The position numbers and the translations under genes are program-made. Positions 36,370 to 44,985 of a DNA stretch of 64,000 nt are shown in pieces. This DNA comes from Ferrovibrio terrae. Lineage in GTDB: Bacteria; Pseudomonadota; Alphaproteobacteria; Ferrovibrionales; Ferrovibrionaceae. Location: NCBI RefSeq assembly GCF_007197755.1, contig NZ_CP041636.1:4190001-4254000 (forward strand), written 5' to 3'. The first letter of the stretch is position 1, and every line of letters starts with the position of its first letter. A model generated the notes under the pieces. The model was not told the origin of the DNA. It ran no database searches and saw only the letters and a list, made by a program, of their open reading frames with translations.

Positions 36370-36398
36370 AAAGGCCGGGATACCCCCTCCCGGCCTTT
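36370..36398 (-). terminator. Terminator hairpin between phaA and phaB
   Basis: The 11-bp perfect stem AAAGGCCGGGA / TCCCGGCCTTT with a 7-nt loop, 12 nt after the phaA stop. Minus-strand sequence after it is TGCGTTATATC, a weak U-tract; in the other orientation it is TTTGG. It would partly separate phaA from phaB expression. Confidence 0.72.
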
Positions 36399-36409
36399 GG
36401 TCGAATGCG

Positions 36410-37585
36410 TCAGTCGCGCTCAACACACATCGCGATACCCATGCCGCCGCCGATACACAACGTGGCAAGGCCCTTCTTGGCATCGCGGCGCTGCATTTCA
36501 TACAGCAAGGTCACAAGCACGCGGGCGCCCGAGGCGCCGATCGGATGGCCGATGGCGATGGCGCCGCCATTGACGTTCACCTTGTCGGTATCCCAGCCCA
36601 TATCCTTGTTCACCGCGCAGGCCTGCGCGGCAAAGGCTTCGTTGGCCTCGATCAGGTCGAGGTCGCCGGCCTGCCAGCCCGCCCGCTTCAGGGCTTCGCG
36701 CGATGCCGGAATCGGGCCCGTGCCCATGATCGAGGGATCGACGCCCGACTGCGCCCAGCTGACGATCCGCGCCAGCGGCTTCACACCACGCTTCTTGGCT
36801 TCTTCCGCGCTCATCAGCACCACGGCCGCGGCACCGTCGTTGATGCCCGAGGCATTGCCGGCGGTGACGCTGCCATCCTTGGCAAACGCCGGACGCAGCG
36901 CCTTCATCGCATCGACGGTGGCGCCATGGCGGATGTATTCGTCATTCTCGACCACAGTATCGCCCTTGCGACCCTTGATGGTGACCGGAACGATCTCGTC
37001 CTTGAACTTGCCGGCCTTCTGTGCGGCTTCGGCCTTGTTCTGGCTCTTCACCGCGAAGTCATCCTGGGTCTCGCGGGTGATCTGGAACTGCTTGGCCACA
37101 TTCTCCGCGGTATTGCCCATGTGGTAGCCGTTGAAGGCGTCCCACAGGCCATCACGGATCATGGTGTCGACGAAACCGAGATCGCCCATCTTGTGGCCGG
37201 CACGCAGGTAAGCCGCATGCGGCGCCTGGCTCATGCTTTCCTGGCCGCCGGCAACGACGATGGCGCTGTCGCCGTTCTTCACCGCCTGGAAACCGAGCGC
37301 CACCGCGCGCAGGCCGGAGCCGCACAGCATGTTGACGCCCCAGGCCGGCACTTCCACCGGCAGGCCGGCATTGATCGAGGCCTGGCGCGCCGGGTTCTGA
37401 CCCTGCGCTGCCGTCAGGATCTGCCCCATGATCACTTCGCTGACTTCATTGGGCTGTACGCCGGCGCGCTTCAGCGCGGCATCGATGGCGACCTGGCCGA
37501 GATAATGGGCCGGCACGCCACTGAGCGCGCCGTTGAATGAGCCGACGGGCGTGCGCGCAGCGCTGGCGATGACGATATCGGTCAT
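36410..37585 (-). CDS. phaA: Acetyl-CoA acetyltransferase (beta-ketothiolase)
   Basis: Condenses two acetyl-CoA to acetoacetyl-CoA, the first step to PHB. The 391-residue thiolase has the acyl cysteine C88 in [23 protein letters not shown] in the second half, [10 protein letters not shown] (active-site His) and [14 protein letters not shown] (second Cys). ATG 37585 follows GGAGGACC. Context with phaB, phaC and phaR strongly supports the PHB assignment over a catabolic thiolase. Confidence 0.94.
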   Translation of the reverse strand: MTDIVIASAARTPVGSFNGALSGVPAHYLGQVAIDAALKRAGVQPNEVSEVIMGQILTAAQGQNPARQASINAGLPVEVPAWGVNMLCGSGLRAVALGFQAVKNGDSAIVVAGGQESMSQAPHAAYLRAGHKMGDLGFVDTMIRDGLWDAFNGYHMGNTAENVAKQFQITRETQDDFAVKSQNKAEAAQKAGKFKDEIVPVTIKGRKGDTVVENDEYIRHGATVDAMKALRPAFAKDGSVTAGNASGINDGAAAVVLMSAEEAKKRGVKPLARIVSWAQSGVDPSIMGTGPIPASREALKRAGWQAGDLDLIEANEAFAAQACAVNKDMGWDTDKVNVNGGAIAIGHPIGASGARVLVTLLYEMQRRDAKKGLATLCIGGGMGIAMCVERD

Positions 37586-37691
37586 GGGGTCCTCCATGGA
37601 GCGTATTATTCAGGGCGAGACGATTTATGACGGAAACGATACCGGCTTTTTCGCAAGTGCAGCAAGGCCCCTGCCTGTGTAAAAACGGCCT

Positions 37692-39014
37692 TTATCGCTG
37701 CACTTTGGTCGCACGCTTGCGAAGTTTCTCCGCCTGCGGCGCAGTCTTCGTTACTGGCGTTACGGAAAGCAGCCAGTCGGCCAGCGGCCGCCACAGCCCG
37801 GCCTCGGCGCGCGGGCCTACCATCATGCCGATATGGCCACTGGGCGAGTCCAGCCGTGTTGCCTGCGGCATCTGCGCCAGCAGCGCGGCAGCGCCTTCCT
37901 TGGGCACCAGCTTGTCGCGTTCGGGCAGCACGACCAGGGCCGGCTTTTTCCAGTCCTGCGGTCGCACCGCGCGGTCACCCACCATCCAACGACCGGCGAC
38001 CGGGCGGTTCTCGCCATACCAGCCGATCAGGCATTCGCGCGCCACATCCCCGGCCAGCGGCACGCCGTCGTTGAGCCAGTCTTCCATCGCGACGAAACGC
38101 CGCTCGGCCTCGCCGCCAGCGGGCAGCGTGGCGAACTGCGTGAATTTCTTCAGCGCGGTGAAAGGATCGAGCGCCCAGAAGAACGCCTGCAGCATGTCGA
38201 CATCCAGCATCGGCGGCGCGTCGCCGGCTTTTGCCGCCGGCGGCACCAGAGCGGGCGCCAGCGCCTGCACCAGGGCGGCCTGATGCGCGCCACCGGCATG
38301 GAAATCCCATGGCGTGGCGAGCAGCGCGAGGCCTGCGACATCCTCGGGTGACGCCAATGCCGCAGCGAGCGCGAGATTGCCGCCCATACAATAGCCGACC
38401 AGCAGCGGCGGTTGACCGGTGGTGTCATGCAGATGGCGCAGCGCATGGCAGATGCGTGCAATATAGGCCGCCAGATCGAAATGCTGCTCGGTCTCGCCCG
38501 GATCGCCCCAGTCGAGCAGGAAGGGTCGCAGGCCCTGGCTGGGAAGCCAGCGCGCCAGACTCTGGCCCTCGGCGAGATCGAGCACATAGGCGCGATTGAC
38601 CAGCGACGGCACCAGCAGCACGGGCGAGTTTTCCTTGTCTTGCCCTTGCTCGCCATATGCGAGCAGCCGCGAACTGCCCTCGCGCCACGCGACCGGCGGG
38701 TCCGGCAGATCGCGCCGCCAGCCATGACTGCGATAGCGTTGCAGCCCGGCTGTCATCACGCCCATCCGCGCCAGACCGGCGCGGATCAACGCGGCGTTGA
38801 ATTCATTTGGATCGACGCTTGCGAGCTGGGGCAGCAGGCTGCTGAAGGGCTGCTGCAAGTGCGCCTTCCAGGGCAGCGAGCCGTCTTTCGCAATCGGCCA
38901 GGCGGCGAGCGAGCTCAGCAGCATCAGGTTGGTGGTGGCCAGGTGCAGCGGCAGCGGCCTTGGGCCCGGGCGTGTGTCCGGGCGTATTTCCTGGCGAGCT
39001 TCCCGGGGCGCCAT
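37692..39014 (-). CDS. phaC: Short PHA synthase-like enzyme (PhaC)
   Basis: An alpha/beta-hydrolase-fold polymerase joining 3-hydroxyacyl-CoA units. The 441-residue protein carries the synthase lipase-box variant GYCMGG (nucleophile C209), VVLPERDKLVP with D367, and SPSGHIGMM with H394. VLLVPSLVNRAYVLDL and RPFLLDWGDPGE are PhaC hallmarks. It is much shorter than class I synthases (about 560-600) but longer than class III PhaC (about 355). GGGAGG lies 5 nt before ATG 39014, which fixes the start inside the neighbouring small gene: 212 nt are read in two frames. It may need that small protein as a partner, as class III PhaC needs PhaE. Confidence 0.82.
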   Translation of the reverse strand: MAPREARQEIRPDTRPGPRPLPLHLATTNLMLLSSLAAWPIAKDGSLPWKAHLQQPFSSLLPQLASVDPNEFNAALIRAGLARMGVMTAGLQRYRSHGWRRDLPDPPVAWREGSSRLLAYGEQGQDKENSPVLLVPSLVNRAYVLDLAEGQSLARWLPSQGLRPFLLDWGDPGETEQHFDLAAYIARICHALRHLHDTTGQPPLLVGYCMGGNLALAAALASPEDVAGLALLATPWDFHAGGAHQAALVQALAPALVPPAAKAGDAPPMLDVDMLQAFFWALDPFTALKKFTQFATLPAGGEAERRFVAMEDWLNDGVPLAGDVARECLIGWYGENRPVAGRWMVGDRAVRPQDWKKPALVVLPERDKLVPKEGAAALLAQMPQATRLDSPSGHIGMMVGPRAEAGLWRPLADWLLSVTPVTKTAPQAEKLRKRATKVQR

Positions 39015-39225
39015 GTCCGCCTCCCTGCTGTGTCGCGGCGGCGGCTGCGGCCTGCTGCGCATTCTGGGCGCCCTGCTGCCAAAGCGTCAGCCAGTTGGCC
39101 GAAAGCTCCGCCAGTTTCGGATCGGTCGCCAGCAACCCGGCCTGTTCCTGCCAGAGATCCAGGAAACGCTGCGCCAGTCCCTGGGCATCGCCTCCGCTGC
39201 CAGCTTTTGCCTTCGGATCGTCCAT
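38803..39225 (-). CDS. Small coiled-coil protein overlapping phaC (PhaE/phasin-like?)
   Basis: A 140-residue protein beginning MDDPKAKAGSGGDAQGLAQR, with FLDLWQEQAGLLATDPKLAE and LSANWLTLWQQGAQNAQQ, an amphipathic phasin/PhaE-like N-terminus. A Gly/Pro/Ala-rich linker follows, then a heptad-like helix ELARRLADCERRLAALEGAL and a basic tail RKRRSK. The last half lies inside the phaC coding region in another frame. Position directly before phaC suggests a granule-associated partner or synthase subunit; homology to PhaE is not demonstrated. The ribosome site is weak. Confidence 0.6.
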   Translation of the reverse strand: MDDPKAKAGSGGDAQGLAQRFLDLWQEQAGLLATDPKLAELSANWLTLWQQGAQNAQQAAAAAATQQGGGHGAPGSSPGNTPGHTPGPKAAAAAPGHHQPDAAELARRLADCERRLAALEGALAAALQQPAAPARKRRSK

Positions 39226-39346
39226 GCCCGCCAGCCTACACCGCCGCCCCGCGCCGGGCCATCTTTTCGCGCCGCACAAGACCCTTGCGTATACATACGA
39301 TAATGATGTGAAATACTTTTTAACAAATCCGAGGGAGCGCAGCACC
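39226..39346. promoter_or_regulatory. Divergent phaC / phaR promoter region
   Basis: A 121-nt intergenic region between divergent genes. Its phaR-proximal half (about 39285-39333) is notably AT-rich, including CGTATACATACG and a run of T/A around 39313-39325. On the minus strand TTGTTA and TTATCG are 17 nt apart, a possible but weak promoter. PhaR regulators usually repress their own gene and granule genes, so an operator here is likely; I could not identify it with confidence. Confidence 0.4.
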
Positions 39347-39961
39347 GTGGCCGAGACCGACCAGACGACAGGGGCTCAGACGACAGGGGCGCCGGTCGTA
39401 AAGATCAAAAAGTATGCAAACCGGCGGCTGTACAACACGGCGACGTCTTCCTACGTGACTCTGGAAAACCTGTGCCAGATGGTTAAGGACGGCCAGGATT
39501 TCCTCGTTGAGGACGCCAAGTCCGGGGAAGACATCACCCGCGGCGTGCTGGCCCAGATCATTTTCGAGGAAGAGTCCAAGGGCGGCCAGCAGCTGCTGCC
39601 GATCGGCTTCCTGCGCCGGCTGATCTCTTTCTACGGCGACAGCCTGCAGACCCTGGTGCCGAGCTATCTCGAAATCTCGATGACCTCGTTCCAGCGCAAT
39701 CAGGACCAGATGCGCCAATATATGGCGGAATCCTTCGGCGAGATGTTCCCGTTCCGCAGCATCGAGGAAATGGGCCGTCAGAACATGCAGATGTTCCAGC
39801 GCGCCATGACCATGTTCAATCCCTTCGTCGCCGGAGCCGATGGCGACAAGGCGGCCGGCACGGGCGACAAACCCGGCGAGCCGGTCGAGGTCGATGTGCT
39901 GAAAAAGCAGATGGAAGAGCTGCGCAAGCAGGTTGAAGCGCTTGCCCGAACCAAGGGGTAA
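39347..39961 (+). CDS. phaR: Polyhydroxyalkanoate synthesis regulator PhaR
   Basis: A transcriptional repressor that senses PHA granules by binding polymer. The 204-residue protein starts with GTG 39347 (GAGGGAG upstream). After a short Thr-rich tail, the PHB/PHA accumulation domain reads KIKKYANRRLYNTATSSYVT and LENLCQMVKDGQDFLVEDAK. The second domain is QQLLPIGFLRRLISFYGDSL. A C-terminal helix (VDVLKKQMEELRKQVEALAR) probably mediates oligomers. The upstream frame extends far but lies over the phaC-side genes and is not coding. It is divergent from phaC. Confidence 0.93.
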   Translation: MAETDQTTGAQTTGAPVVKIKKYANRRLYNTATSSYVTLENLCQMVKDGQDFLVEDAKSGEDITRGVLAQIIFEEESKGGQQLLPIGFLRRLISFYGDSLQTLVPSYLEISMTSFQRNQDQMRQYMAESFGEMFPFRSIEEMGRQNMQMFQRAMTMFNPFVAGADGDKAAGTGDKPGEPVEVDVLKKQMEELRKQVEALARTKG

Positions 39962-39988
39962 GCAGCGCGTTCCGCTGCCCATCCGTCT

Positions 39989-41878
39989 TTGACTGAACCC
40001 CTGCCAACCGTCAACCCGCCGCCCGAGGCGGGCCGCCATCGTGTGCGCCTGTCGATTTCGCGCGTGCTGACCGTCGGCGTCGGCGCATTGATGCTGCTGG
40101 CCGGCCTCGCCTATGGCATCGCACTGGTCAGCGGCCGTCTCAACACCGTTGAACTGCTGCGCGACCGCAACGACCGCATCGTCAACCGGCTGACCGAGCG
40201 CACGCAGCAGCAGCTCGATCCAGCCGCACGCCAGGTCGAGATGCTGCGTCAGCGGCTGCAGACCAGGCAGATCGGCATCAACGAAATCGGCCGCCTGACC
40301 GATTACATGGTGGCGACGCTGGATGCGCTGCCGCAGGTGGATGCCATCGCCTTCCTGCGCAACGACCTGATCGCAACGCGCGTGCAGCGCCACCCGGGCG
40401 GGCGCTATGAACCGCTGCACGACTCGATTGCCGACTATTTTGACCGGCCTGCCCGCGAGGAAGCCGTGCGGCGCCTGCGCGAAACTGCCGGTCGCACCGA
40501 CGCATACCGCAACCCGGTCGGCTGGGGCGCGCTGATCTGGAACCCCGATATCGGCCAGGCACTGATCAATGCCCATGCGCCGGTGGTGCTGGACAACATC
40601 TTTATCGGCGAAGCGCTGGCCGTGGTGTCGCTCGGCACGCTGACGCGCCTTTTGGAAACCGACAGTACGGATGGCGAGGCCGTCAACTTCATCCTCTACG
40701 GCGATGATGCCGTGCTGGCGCATCCCACGCTGCTGAACCACGACTACAAGCTGTCGATGGAAAAGCCCGTGCCACGGCTGCAGGATATCCATGATCCGGT
40801 GCTGCAGAATATCTGGAGCGGACAGATCGACATGCTGGCGGCCCGCGCCATGCTGGGCAGCGACGGCGCGCATATCGTCGAGGCCGAGAATCGTCGCTGG
40901 ATTTTCGTCTACCGCCGCCTCAACGTGTATGGCGAAACGCCCTGGCTCGTCGGCCGCTACTTCCCCTTCGATCTGGTCGAAACCGAGGTGAACCGCCTGC
41001 GGGTATCGGTGGTCGTCGGCGGCATCAGCCTGATCCTGTCGCTGCTGGTGGCATGGCGTCTCGGTCATCTGATCCGCAAGCCGCTGCTGGCGATCGGCGA
41101 TGCCGCCAACCGCCTGCGCAACCTGGATTTCGACACACCTCCGCTGGAACGCACACGCCTGCGCGAACTGGACGACGCCGCCCAGGCGATCAACGCCGCC
41201 AATGCCGCGCTGCGCTGGTTCGGCAACTATGTGCCGCGCAAGCTGGTCAACCGGCTGGTGCGCGAGGGCGAAGACGCGATCAATACCAGCAAGGAGCGCC
41301 CCGTCACCGTGATGTTCACCGACCTGGTCGGCTTCACGGCCATGTCGGAGCAGATGAGCGCGCAGGAAACCGCCGATATCCTGAACGAGCATTTTGCGCT
41401 GGTAACCGCCTGCATCGAAGGCACCGGCGGCATCGTCGACAAATTCATCGGCGACGCGGTGATGGCCGTCTGGGGCGCGATCAAGCGCGACGAGGACCAC
41501 GCCGCCAATGCCTGTCGTGCGGTGGACGAAATCTGCAAGGCGCTGGCCGCCGACAATGCGCGCCATGCCATGCTGGGCAAACCGATCCTGCGCATGCGCA
41601 TCGGCCTGCATTCCGGTCCGGTCGTGATCGGCAATATCGGTGCGCCCGGCCGCATCAACTACACCGTGGTGGGTGACACGGTGAATACCGCCCAGCGGCT
41701 GGAACAGCTTGGCCATGACCACCAGCAGGACAGCGAGCAGTTCATCGCGCTGGTCAGTGCCGAAACTGTGACGTCAGCCGGCTTCGACCCCCGCCCGCCG
41801 TATGTCGGCCGCATGGCGGTGAAGGGCCGCATGGGTGAGATCGAGGTCTATCGTCTCGACCGGCTGGCAAAATCGTGA
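39989..41878 (+). CDS. Membrane sensor adenylate/guanylate cyclase
   Basis: A 629-residue class III cyclase. The first helix is at about 23-47 (ISRVLTVGVGALMLLAGLAY). A large periplasmic sensory region (about 48-330) follows, then a second helix near 333-355 (VSVVVGGISLILSLLVAW), a HAMP-like linker, and a C-terminal catalytic domain with VMFTDLVGFTAMSEQMSAQE (first metal Asp), IVDKFIGDAVMAVWGA (second Asp) and RINYTVVGDTVNTAQRLEQL (substrate binding). The start is TTG 39989 with no clear ribosome site; nearby in-frame GTG codons are alternatives. It follows phaR by 27 nt. Confidence 0.88.
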   Translation: MTEPLPTVNPPPEAGRHRVRLSISRVLTVGVGALMLLAGLAYGIALVSGRLNTVELLRDRNDRIVNRLTERTQQQLDPAARQVEMLRQRLQTRQIGINEIGRLTDYMVATLDALPQVDAIAFLRNDLIATRVQRHPGGRYEPLHDSIADYFDRPAREEAVRRLRETAGRTDAYRNPVGWGALIWNPDIGQALINAHAPVVLDNIFIGEALAVVSLGTLTRLLETDSTDGEAVNFILYGDDAVLAHPTLLNHDYKLSMEKPVPRLQDIHDPVLQNIWSGQIDMLAARAMLGSDGAHIVEAENRRWIFVYRRLNVYGETPWLVGRYFPFDLVETEVNRLRVSVVVGGISLILSLLVAWRLGHLIRKPLLAIGDAANRLRNLDFDTPPLERTRLRELDDAAQAINAANAALRWFGNYVPRKLVNRLVREGEDAINTSKERPVTVMFTDLVGFTAMSEQMSAQETADILNEHFALVTACIEGTGGIVDKFIGDAVMAVWGAIKRDEDHAANACRAVDEICKALAADNARHAMLGKPILRMRIGLHSGPVVIGNIGAPGRINYTVVGDTVNTAQRLEQLGHDHQQDSEQFIALVSAETVTSAGFDPRPPYVGRMAVKGRMGEIEVYRLDRLAKS

Positions 41879-41946
41879 GTCTTCTGCCCGGTTAACCCGT
41901 TATTTACCGAATCCCTGCTTGAGTCCGGCCCGGATAACGGGGCGGC

Positions 41947-42408
41947 ATGAGCAGCATTTTCGGCATCGGCACAGCACTGACACCTGTGGGTGGCCAGCAG
42001 TCCGATTCCGCCTCCGAAATCGCCCAGCGCAAACGTCAGACCGCCGCCTCACAGCGTTTCAGCACGACTGACGAAGCCGGCGAGCAGACCGCGCCCAAAA
42101 CCGGCCTGTTGCAGAAAACCCGGGATGCAGCCGGAGCTGCCATCAGCCAGCTGATGCGCCGTCGCACCGATCGCGGCGAACCGGCGGCCGAAGCCGGCAG
42201 CATTGAAATTCCGCCCCATCTGGAACGCCGCCGGGCCTGGCGCGAGGCCTTTGGCCTCAACACCTGGCATACCCAGCAGATCGCCCAAACGGAGGAAACC
42301 CCGATTTCCGACGAGGCACGGGCGGAGGCCATCCAGGCCTACCGCAGCGGCGGACGGCGCGGCCGGCTGGACCTCGACCTTGCACAGCAAGTGAGCATGA
42401 ACGTATAA
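41947..42408 (+). CDS. Hypothetical protein, 153 residues
   Basis: A soluble protein starting MSSIFGIGTALTPVGGQQSD at ATG 41947, preceded by GGGGCGGC. The first half is Ser/Gln/Thr-rich and probably disordered; the second half has charged helices (EIPPHLERRRAWREAFGLNT). No known domain, signal peptide or membrane segment. It lies 54 nt before glpD. Codon use looks coding, but function is unknown. Confidence 0.55.
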   Translation: MSSIFGIGTALTPVGGQQSDSASEIAQRKRQTAASQRFSTTDEAGEQTAPKTGLLQKTRDAAGAAISQLMRRRTDRGEPAAEAGSIEIPPHLERRRAWREAFGLNTWHTQQIAQTEETPISDEARAEAIQAYRSGGRRGRLDLDLAQQVSMNV

Positions 42409-42462
42409 AGGCCCCCTCCAGTTTTCTTGGCCCGCCTTCCCACGGTTTTGTCAGGTTTTCCT

Positions 42463-43983
42463 ATGTCTTCTGAACCGGCCGATCTCCTGATCATCGGCGG
42501 CGGCGTCAACGGCACGGGCATCGCCCGCGATGCCGCCGGACGCGGCCTCAGCATCATCCTCGCCGAGCGCAACGACCTCGCCGGCGCCACCTCCTCGGCC
42601 GCTACCAAGCTGATCCATGGTGGCCTGCGCTATCTGGAGCATTACGAATTCCGTCTGGTGCGCGAGGCACTGGGCGAACGCGAAGTGCTGATGAAGATGG
42701 CGCCACATATCATCTGGCCGCTGCGCTTCGTCCTGCCGCACCATCCCGGCCTGCGTCCGGCCTGGATGATCCGCATCGGCCTGTTCCTCTATGACAATCT
42801 CGCCGGCCGCGTCACCCTGCCCGGCTCCGTCAGCGTCGACTTCACGCAGGGCGATGCCCGCGGTCGTCCGCTGAAGAAAGAGTTCAAGCGCGGCTTCGAA
42901 TATTCCGACTGCTGGGTGGACGATGCCCGCCTGGTGGTGCTGAACGCCATGGCGGCGCGCAGCATGGGCGGGCAAATCTTTACCCGCACGGCCGTCACCG
43001 CCGCCCGCCGCGACGGTGGCCTGTGGCATGTCACGCTGACCGACCAGATCACCAACGTCAGCCGCGAAGTGACTGCGCGCGGCATCGTCAATGCTGGCGG
43101 CCCCTGGGTGCGCGAGACGCTGACCGGCGCGTTTGGCCAGAATCCGAAAAACAGCGTGCGTCTGATCAAGGGCAGCCATATCGTTACCAAAAAGCTGTTC
43201 GACGGCGATCACTGCTACATCTTCCAGAATGCCGACAATCGCATCATCTTCGCCATTCCTTACGAGCGCGATTTCACGCTGATCGGCACCACCGATATCC
43301 AGCTGGAAAAATGGGAAGGTCCGCCGCGCATCAGCGAGGAGGAGACCACCTACCTGCTGGACGCTGCCAGCGAGTATTTCAAGCAGCCGGTGACGCGCGA
43401 ACAGATCGTGTGGTCCTTTGCCGGCGTGCGGCCGCTCTATGACGACGGCGACAGTGATCCGTCCGCGATCACGCGCGACTACGTGCTCGACCTCGAGGGC
43501 AAAAGCGGTGAGCCGCCGCTGCTGTCGGTTTACGGCGGCAAGCTCACCACCTCGCGCCGCCTGGCCGAGCACGCGTTGCAGAAGCTGGCGCCCTTCTATC
43601 CGAAGATGGGCAAGCCGTGGTCGGGCACCAAGCCGCTGCCCGGCGGCGAACTCGGCATGGCCTTCGACGCTTTCGTGGCCGACCTGCGCCACAAATATCC
43701 CGGCCTCGATCCGGCCTGGCTGGCGCGTCTGGCGCGTCGCCATGGCAACGCCGCGCATGAAATCCTGGGCGATGCGCAATGGGCCAGCGATCTGGGCGAG
43801 AGCTTTGGCGGCGGCCTCTATTCGCGTGAAGTCGACTATCTGATGCGCCGCGAATGGGCGCGCGAGGCCGATGACGTGCTGTGGCGCCGCACCAAATGCG
43901 GCCTGTGGGTCAGCGCAACTGATCGCGAGCGGCTCGCGCACTGGATGGCGCAGCATCGTCCCAACGTGGAAACCGGGGCATGA
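42463..43983 (+). CDS. glpD: Aerobic glycerol-3-phosphate dehydrogenase
   Basis: An FAD enzyme on the inner membrane that oxidises glycerol-3-phosphate to dihydroxyacetone phosphate and reduces quinone. The 506-residue protein begins (ATG 42463) with the FAD site LLIIGGGVNGTGIARDAAGR and has SSAATKLIHGGLRYLEHYEF and NAGGPWVRETLTGAFGQ. SFAGVRPLYDDGDSDPSAIT and LLSVYGGKLTTSRRLAEHAL complete the family signature. Its stop overlaps the following gene by 4 nt. No glpK or glpF is seen here. Confidence 0.93.
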   Translation: MSSEPADLLIIGGGVNGTGIARDAAGRGLSIILAERNDLAGATSSAATKLIHGGLRYLEHYEFRLVREALGEREVLMKMAPHIIWPLRFVLPHHPGLRPAWMIRIGLFLYDNLAGRVTLPGSVSVDFTQGDARGRPLKKEFKRGFEYSDCWVDDARLVVLNAMAARSMGGQIFTRTAVTAARRDGGLWHVTLTDQITNVSREVTARGIVNAGGPWVRETLTGAFGQNPKNSVRLIKGSHIVTKKLFDGDHCYIFQNADNRIIFAIPYERDFTLIGTTDIQLEKWEGPPRISEEETTYLLDAASEYFKQPVTREQIVWSFAGVRPLYDDGDSDPSAITRDYVLDLEGKSGEPPLLSVYGGKLTTSRRLAEHALQKLAPFYPKMGKPWSGTKPLPGGELGMAFDAFVADLRHKYPGLDPAWLARLARRHGNAAHEILGDAQWASDLGESFGGGLYSREVDYLMRREWAREADDVLWRRTKCGLWVSATDRERLAHWMAQHRPNVETGA

Positions 43984-44978
43984 AGATTGCCCCGATGCGT
44001 ATAGCCATCGTCGGCGCTGGCGCCATTGGCGGCTATATCGGCGGCCTCCTTGCCCGCGGCGGCCATGATGTCACGCTGATTGCGCGCGGCCCGCATCGCG
44101 ACGCGATCCGCAGCAATGGCCTTACTATTGAGAGCAAAGGCGGCGAGCGTTTCGTCACGCATCCGGCCTGCACGGACAATCCGGCCGAGGCAGGCGCACA
44201 GGATCTGGTCATCCTCAGCCTGAAGGCCCCGGCGGTGCCCGCCATGGCCGAGAAGATGCAGCCGCTGTTCGGCACCGACACCGCCATGATCACGGCGATG
44301 AACGGCGTGCCCTACTGGTATTTCCACAAACATGGCGGCCCGCTTGATGGGTCCCGCATCGCGTCGGTCGATCCCGGCAGCCGCCAGTGGGATCTGATCG
44401 GGCCGCAGCGCGCCATCGGCAGCGTGGTCTGGATGGCCGGCGCGATCTCCGCGCCCGGTGTGATCCAGCACGGCAATGGCAATCGCCTGCCGATCGGCGA
44501 GCCCGACAACAGCCGCAGCACCCGCATCCAGCGCATCAGCGCGGCGCTCACTGCGGCCGGCATCGACGCGCCGGTGCATGACAATATCCGCCAGGAAATC
44601 TGGACCAAGCTGTGGGGCAACCTGTCCTACAATCCGGTCAGCGTGCTGACCCATGGCACGCTCGAAGGCCTGTCGCGCGACGACGATGCGCGCGCCGTGC
44701 TGGGCGCGATGATGGTTGAATCCCGGCTGGTCGGCGAAAAGATCGGTATCAGTTTCCCGGTCAGCGTCGAGGAACGCATGGGCATGGCCGAGAAGGTCGG
44801 CCCGCACAAGACCTCGATGCTGCAGGATCTGGAAGCCGGGCGACCGATGGAAATCGGCGGCCTGATCGGCGTGATTGCCGAACTGGCGCGTAAACTGGAT
44901 ATCGCAACCCCGACCATCGACACCGTGCTGGCACTGCTGAAAGTGCGCGCCCGCGTCGCAGGGACTTACAACGAGTGA
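43980..44978 (+). CDS. Ketopantoate reductase family protein (second copy)
   Basis: A 332-residue NADPH-dependent reductase. AIVGAGAIGGYIGGLLARGG is the Rossmann loop at 9-28, VILSLKAPAVPAMAEKMQPL contains the catalytic-type lysine, and AMNGVPYWYFHKHGG and WTKLWGNLSYNPVSVLTHGT are PanE-family motifs. ATG 43980 overlaps glpD's TGA; a second ATG at 43995 is possible. Its sequence differs clearly from the paralogue at 10643-11563, so the two may have different 2-keto acid substrates. Confidence 0.85.
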   Translation: MKIAPMRIAIVGAGAIGGYIGGLLARGGHDVTLIARGPHRDAIRSNGLTIESKGGERFVTHPACTDNPAEAGAQDLVILSLKAPAVPAMAEKMQPLFGTDTAMITAMNGVPYWYFHKHGGPLDGSRIASVDPGSRQWDLIGPQRAIGSVVWMAGAISAPGVIQHGNGNRLPIGEPDNSRSTRIQRISAALTAAGIDAPVHDNIRQEIWTKLWGNLSYNPVSVLTHGTLEGLSRDDDARAVLGAMMVESRLVGEKIGISFPVSVEERMGMAEKVGPHKTSMLQDLEAGRPMEIGGLIGVIAELARKLDIATPTIDTVLALLKVRARVAGTYNE

Positions 44979-44985
44979 GGCGGAT

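Noticed and set aside
39320-41722. An 800-residue minus-strand frame opposite phaR and the sensor cyclase
   Set aside because: Antisense to two well-supported genes and compositionally aberrant (His/Gln-rich, no domains). Long antisense frames are expected at this GC content.
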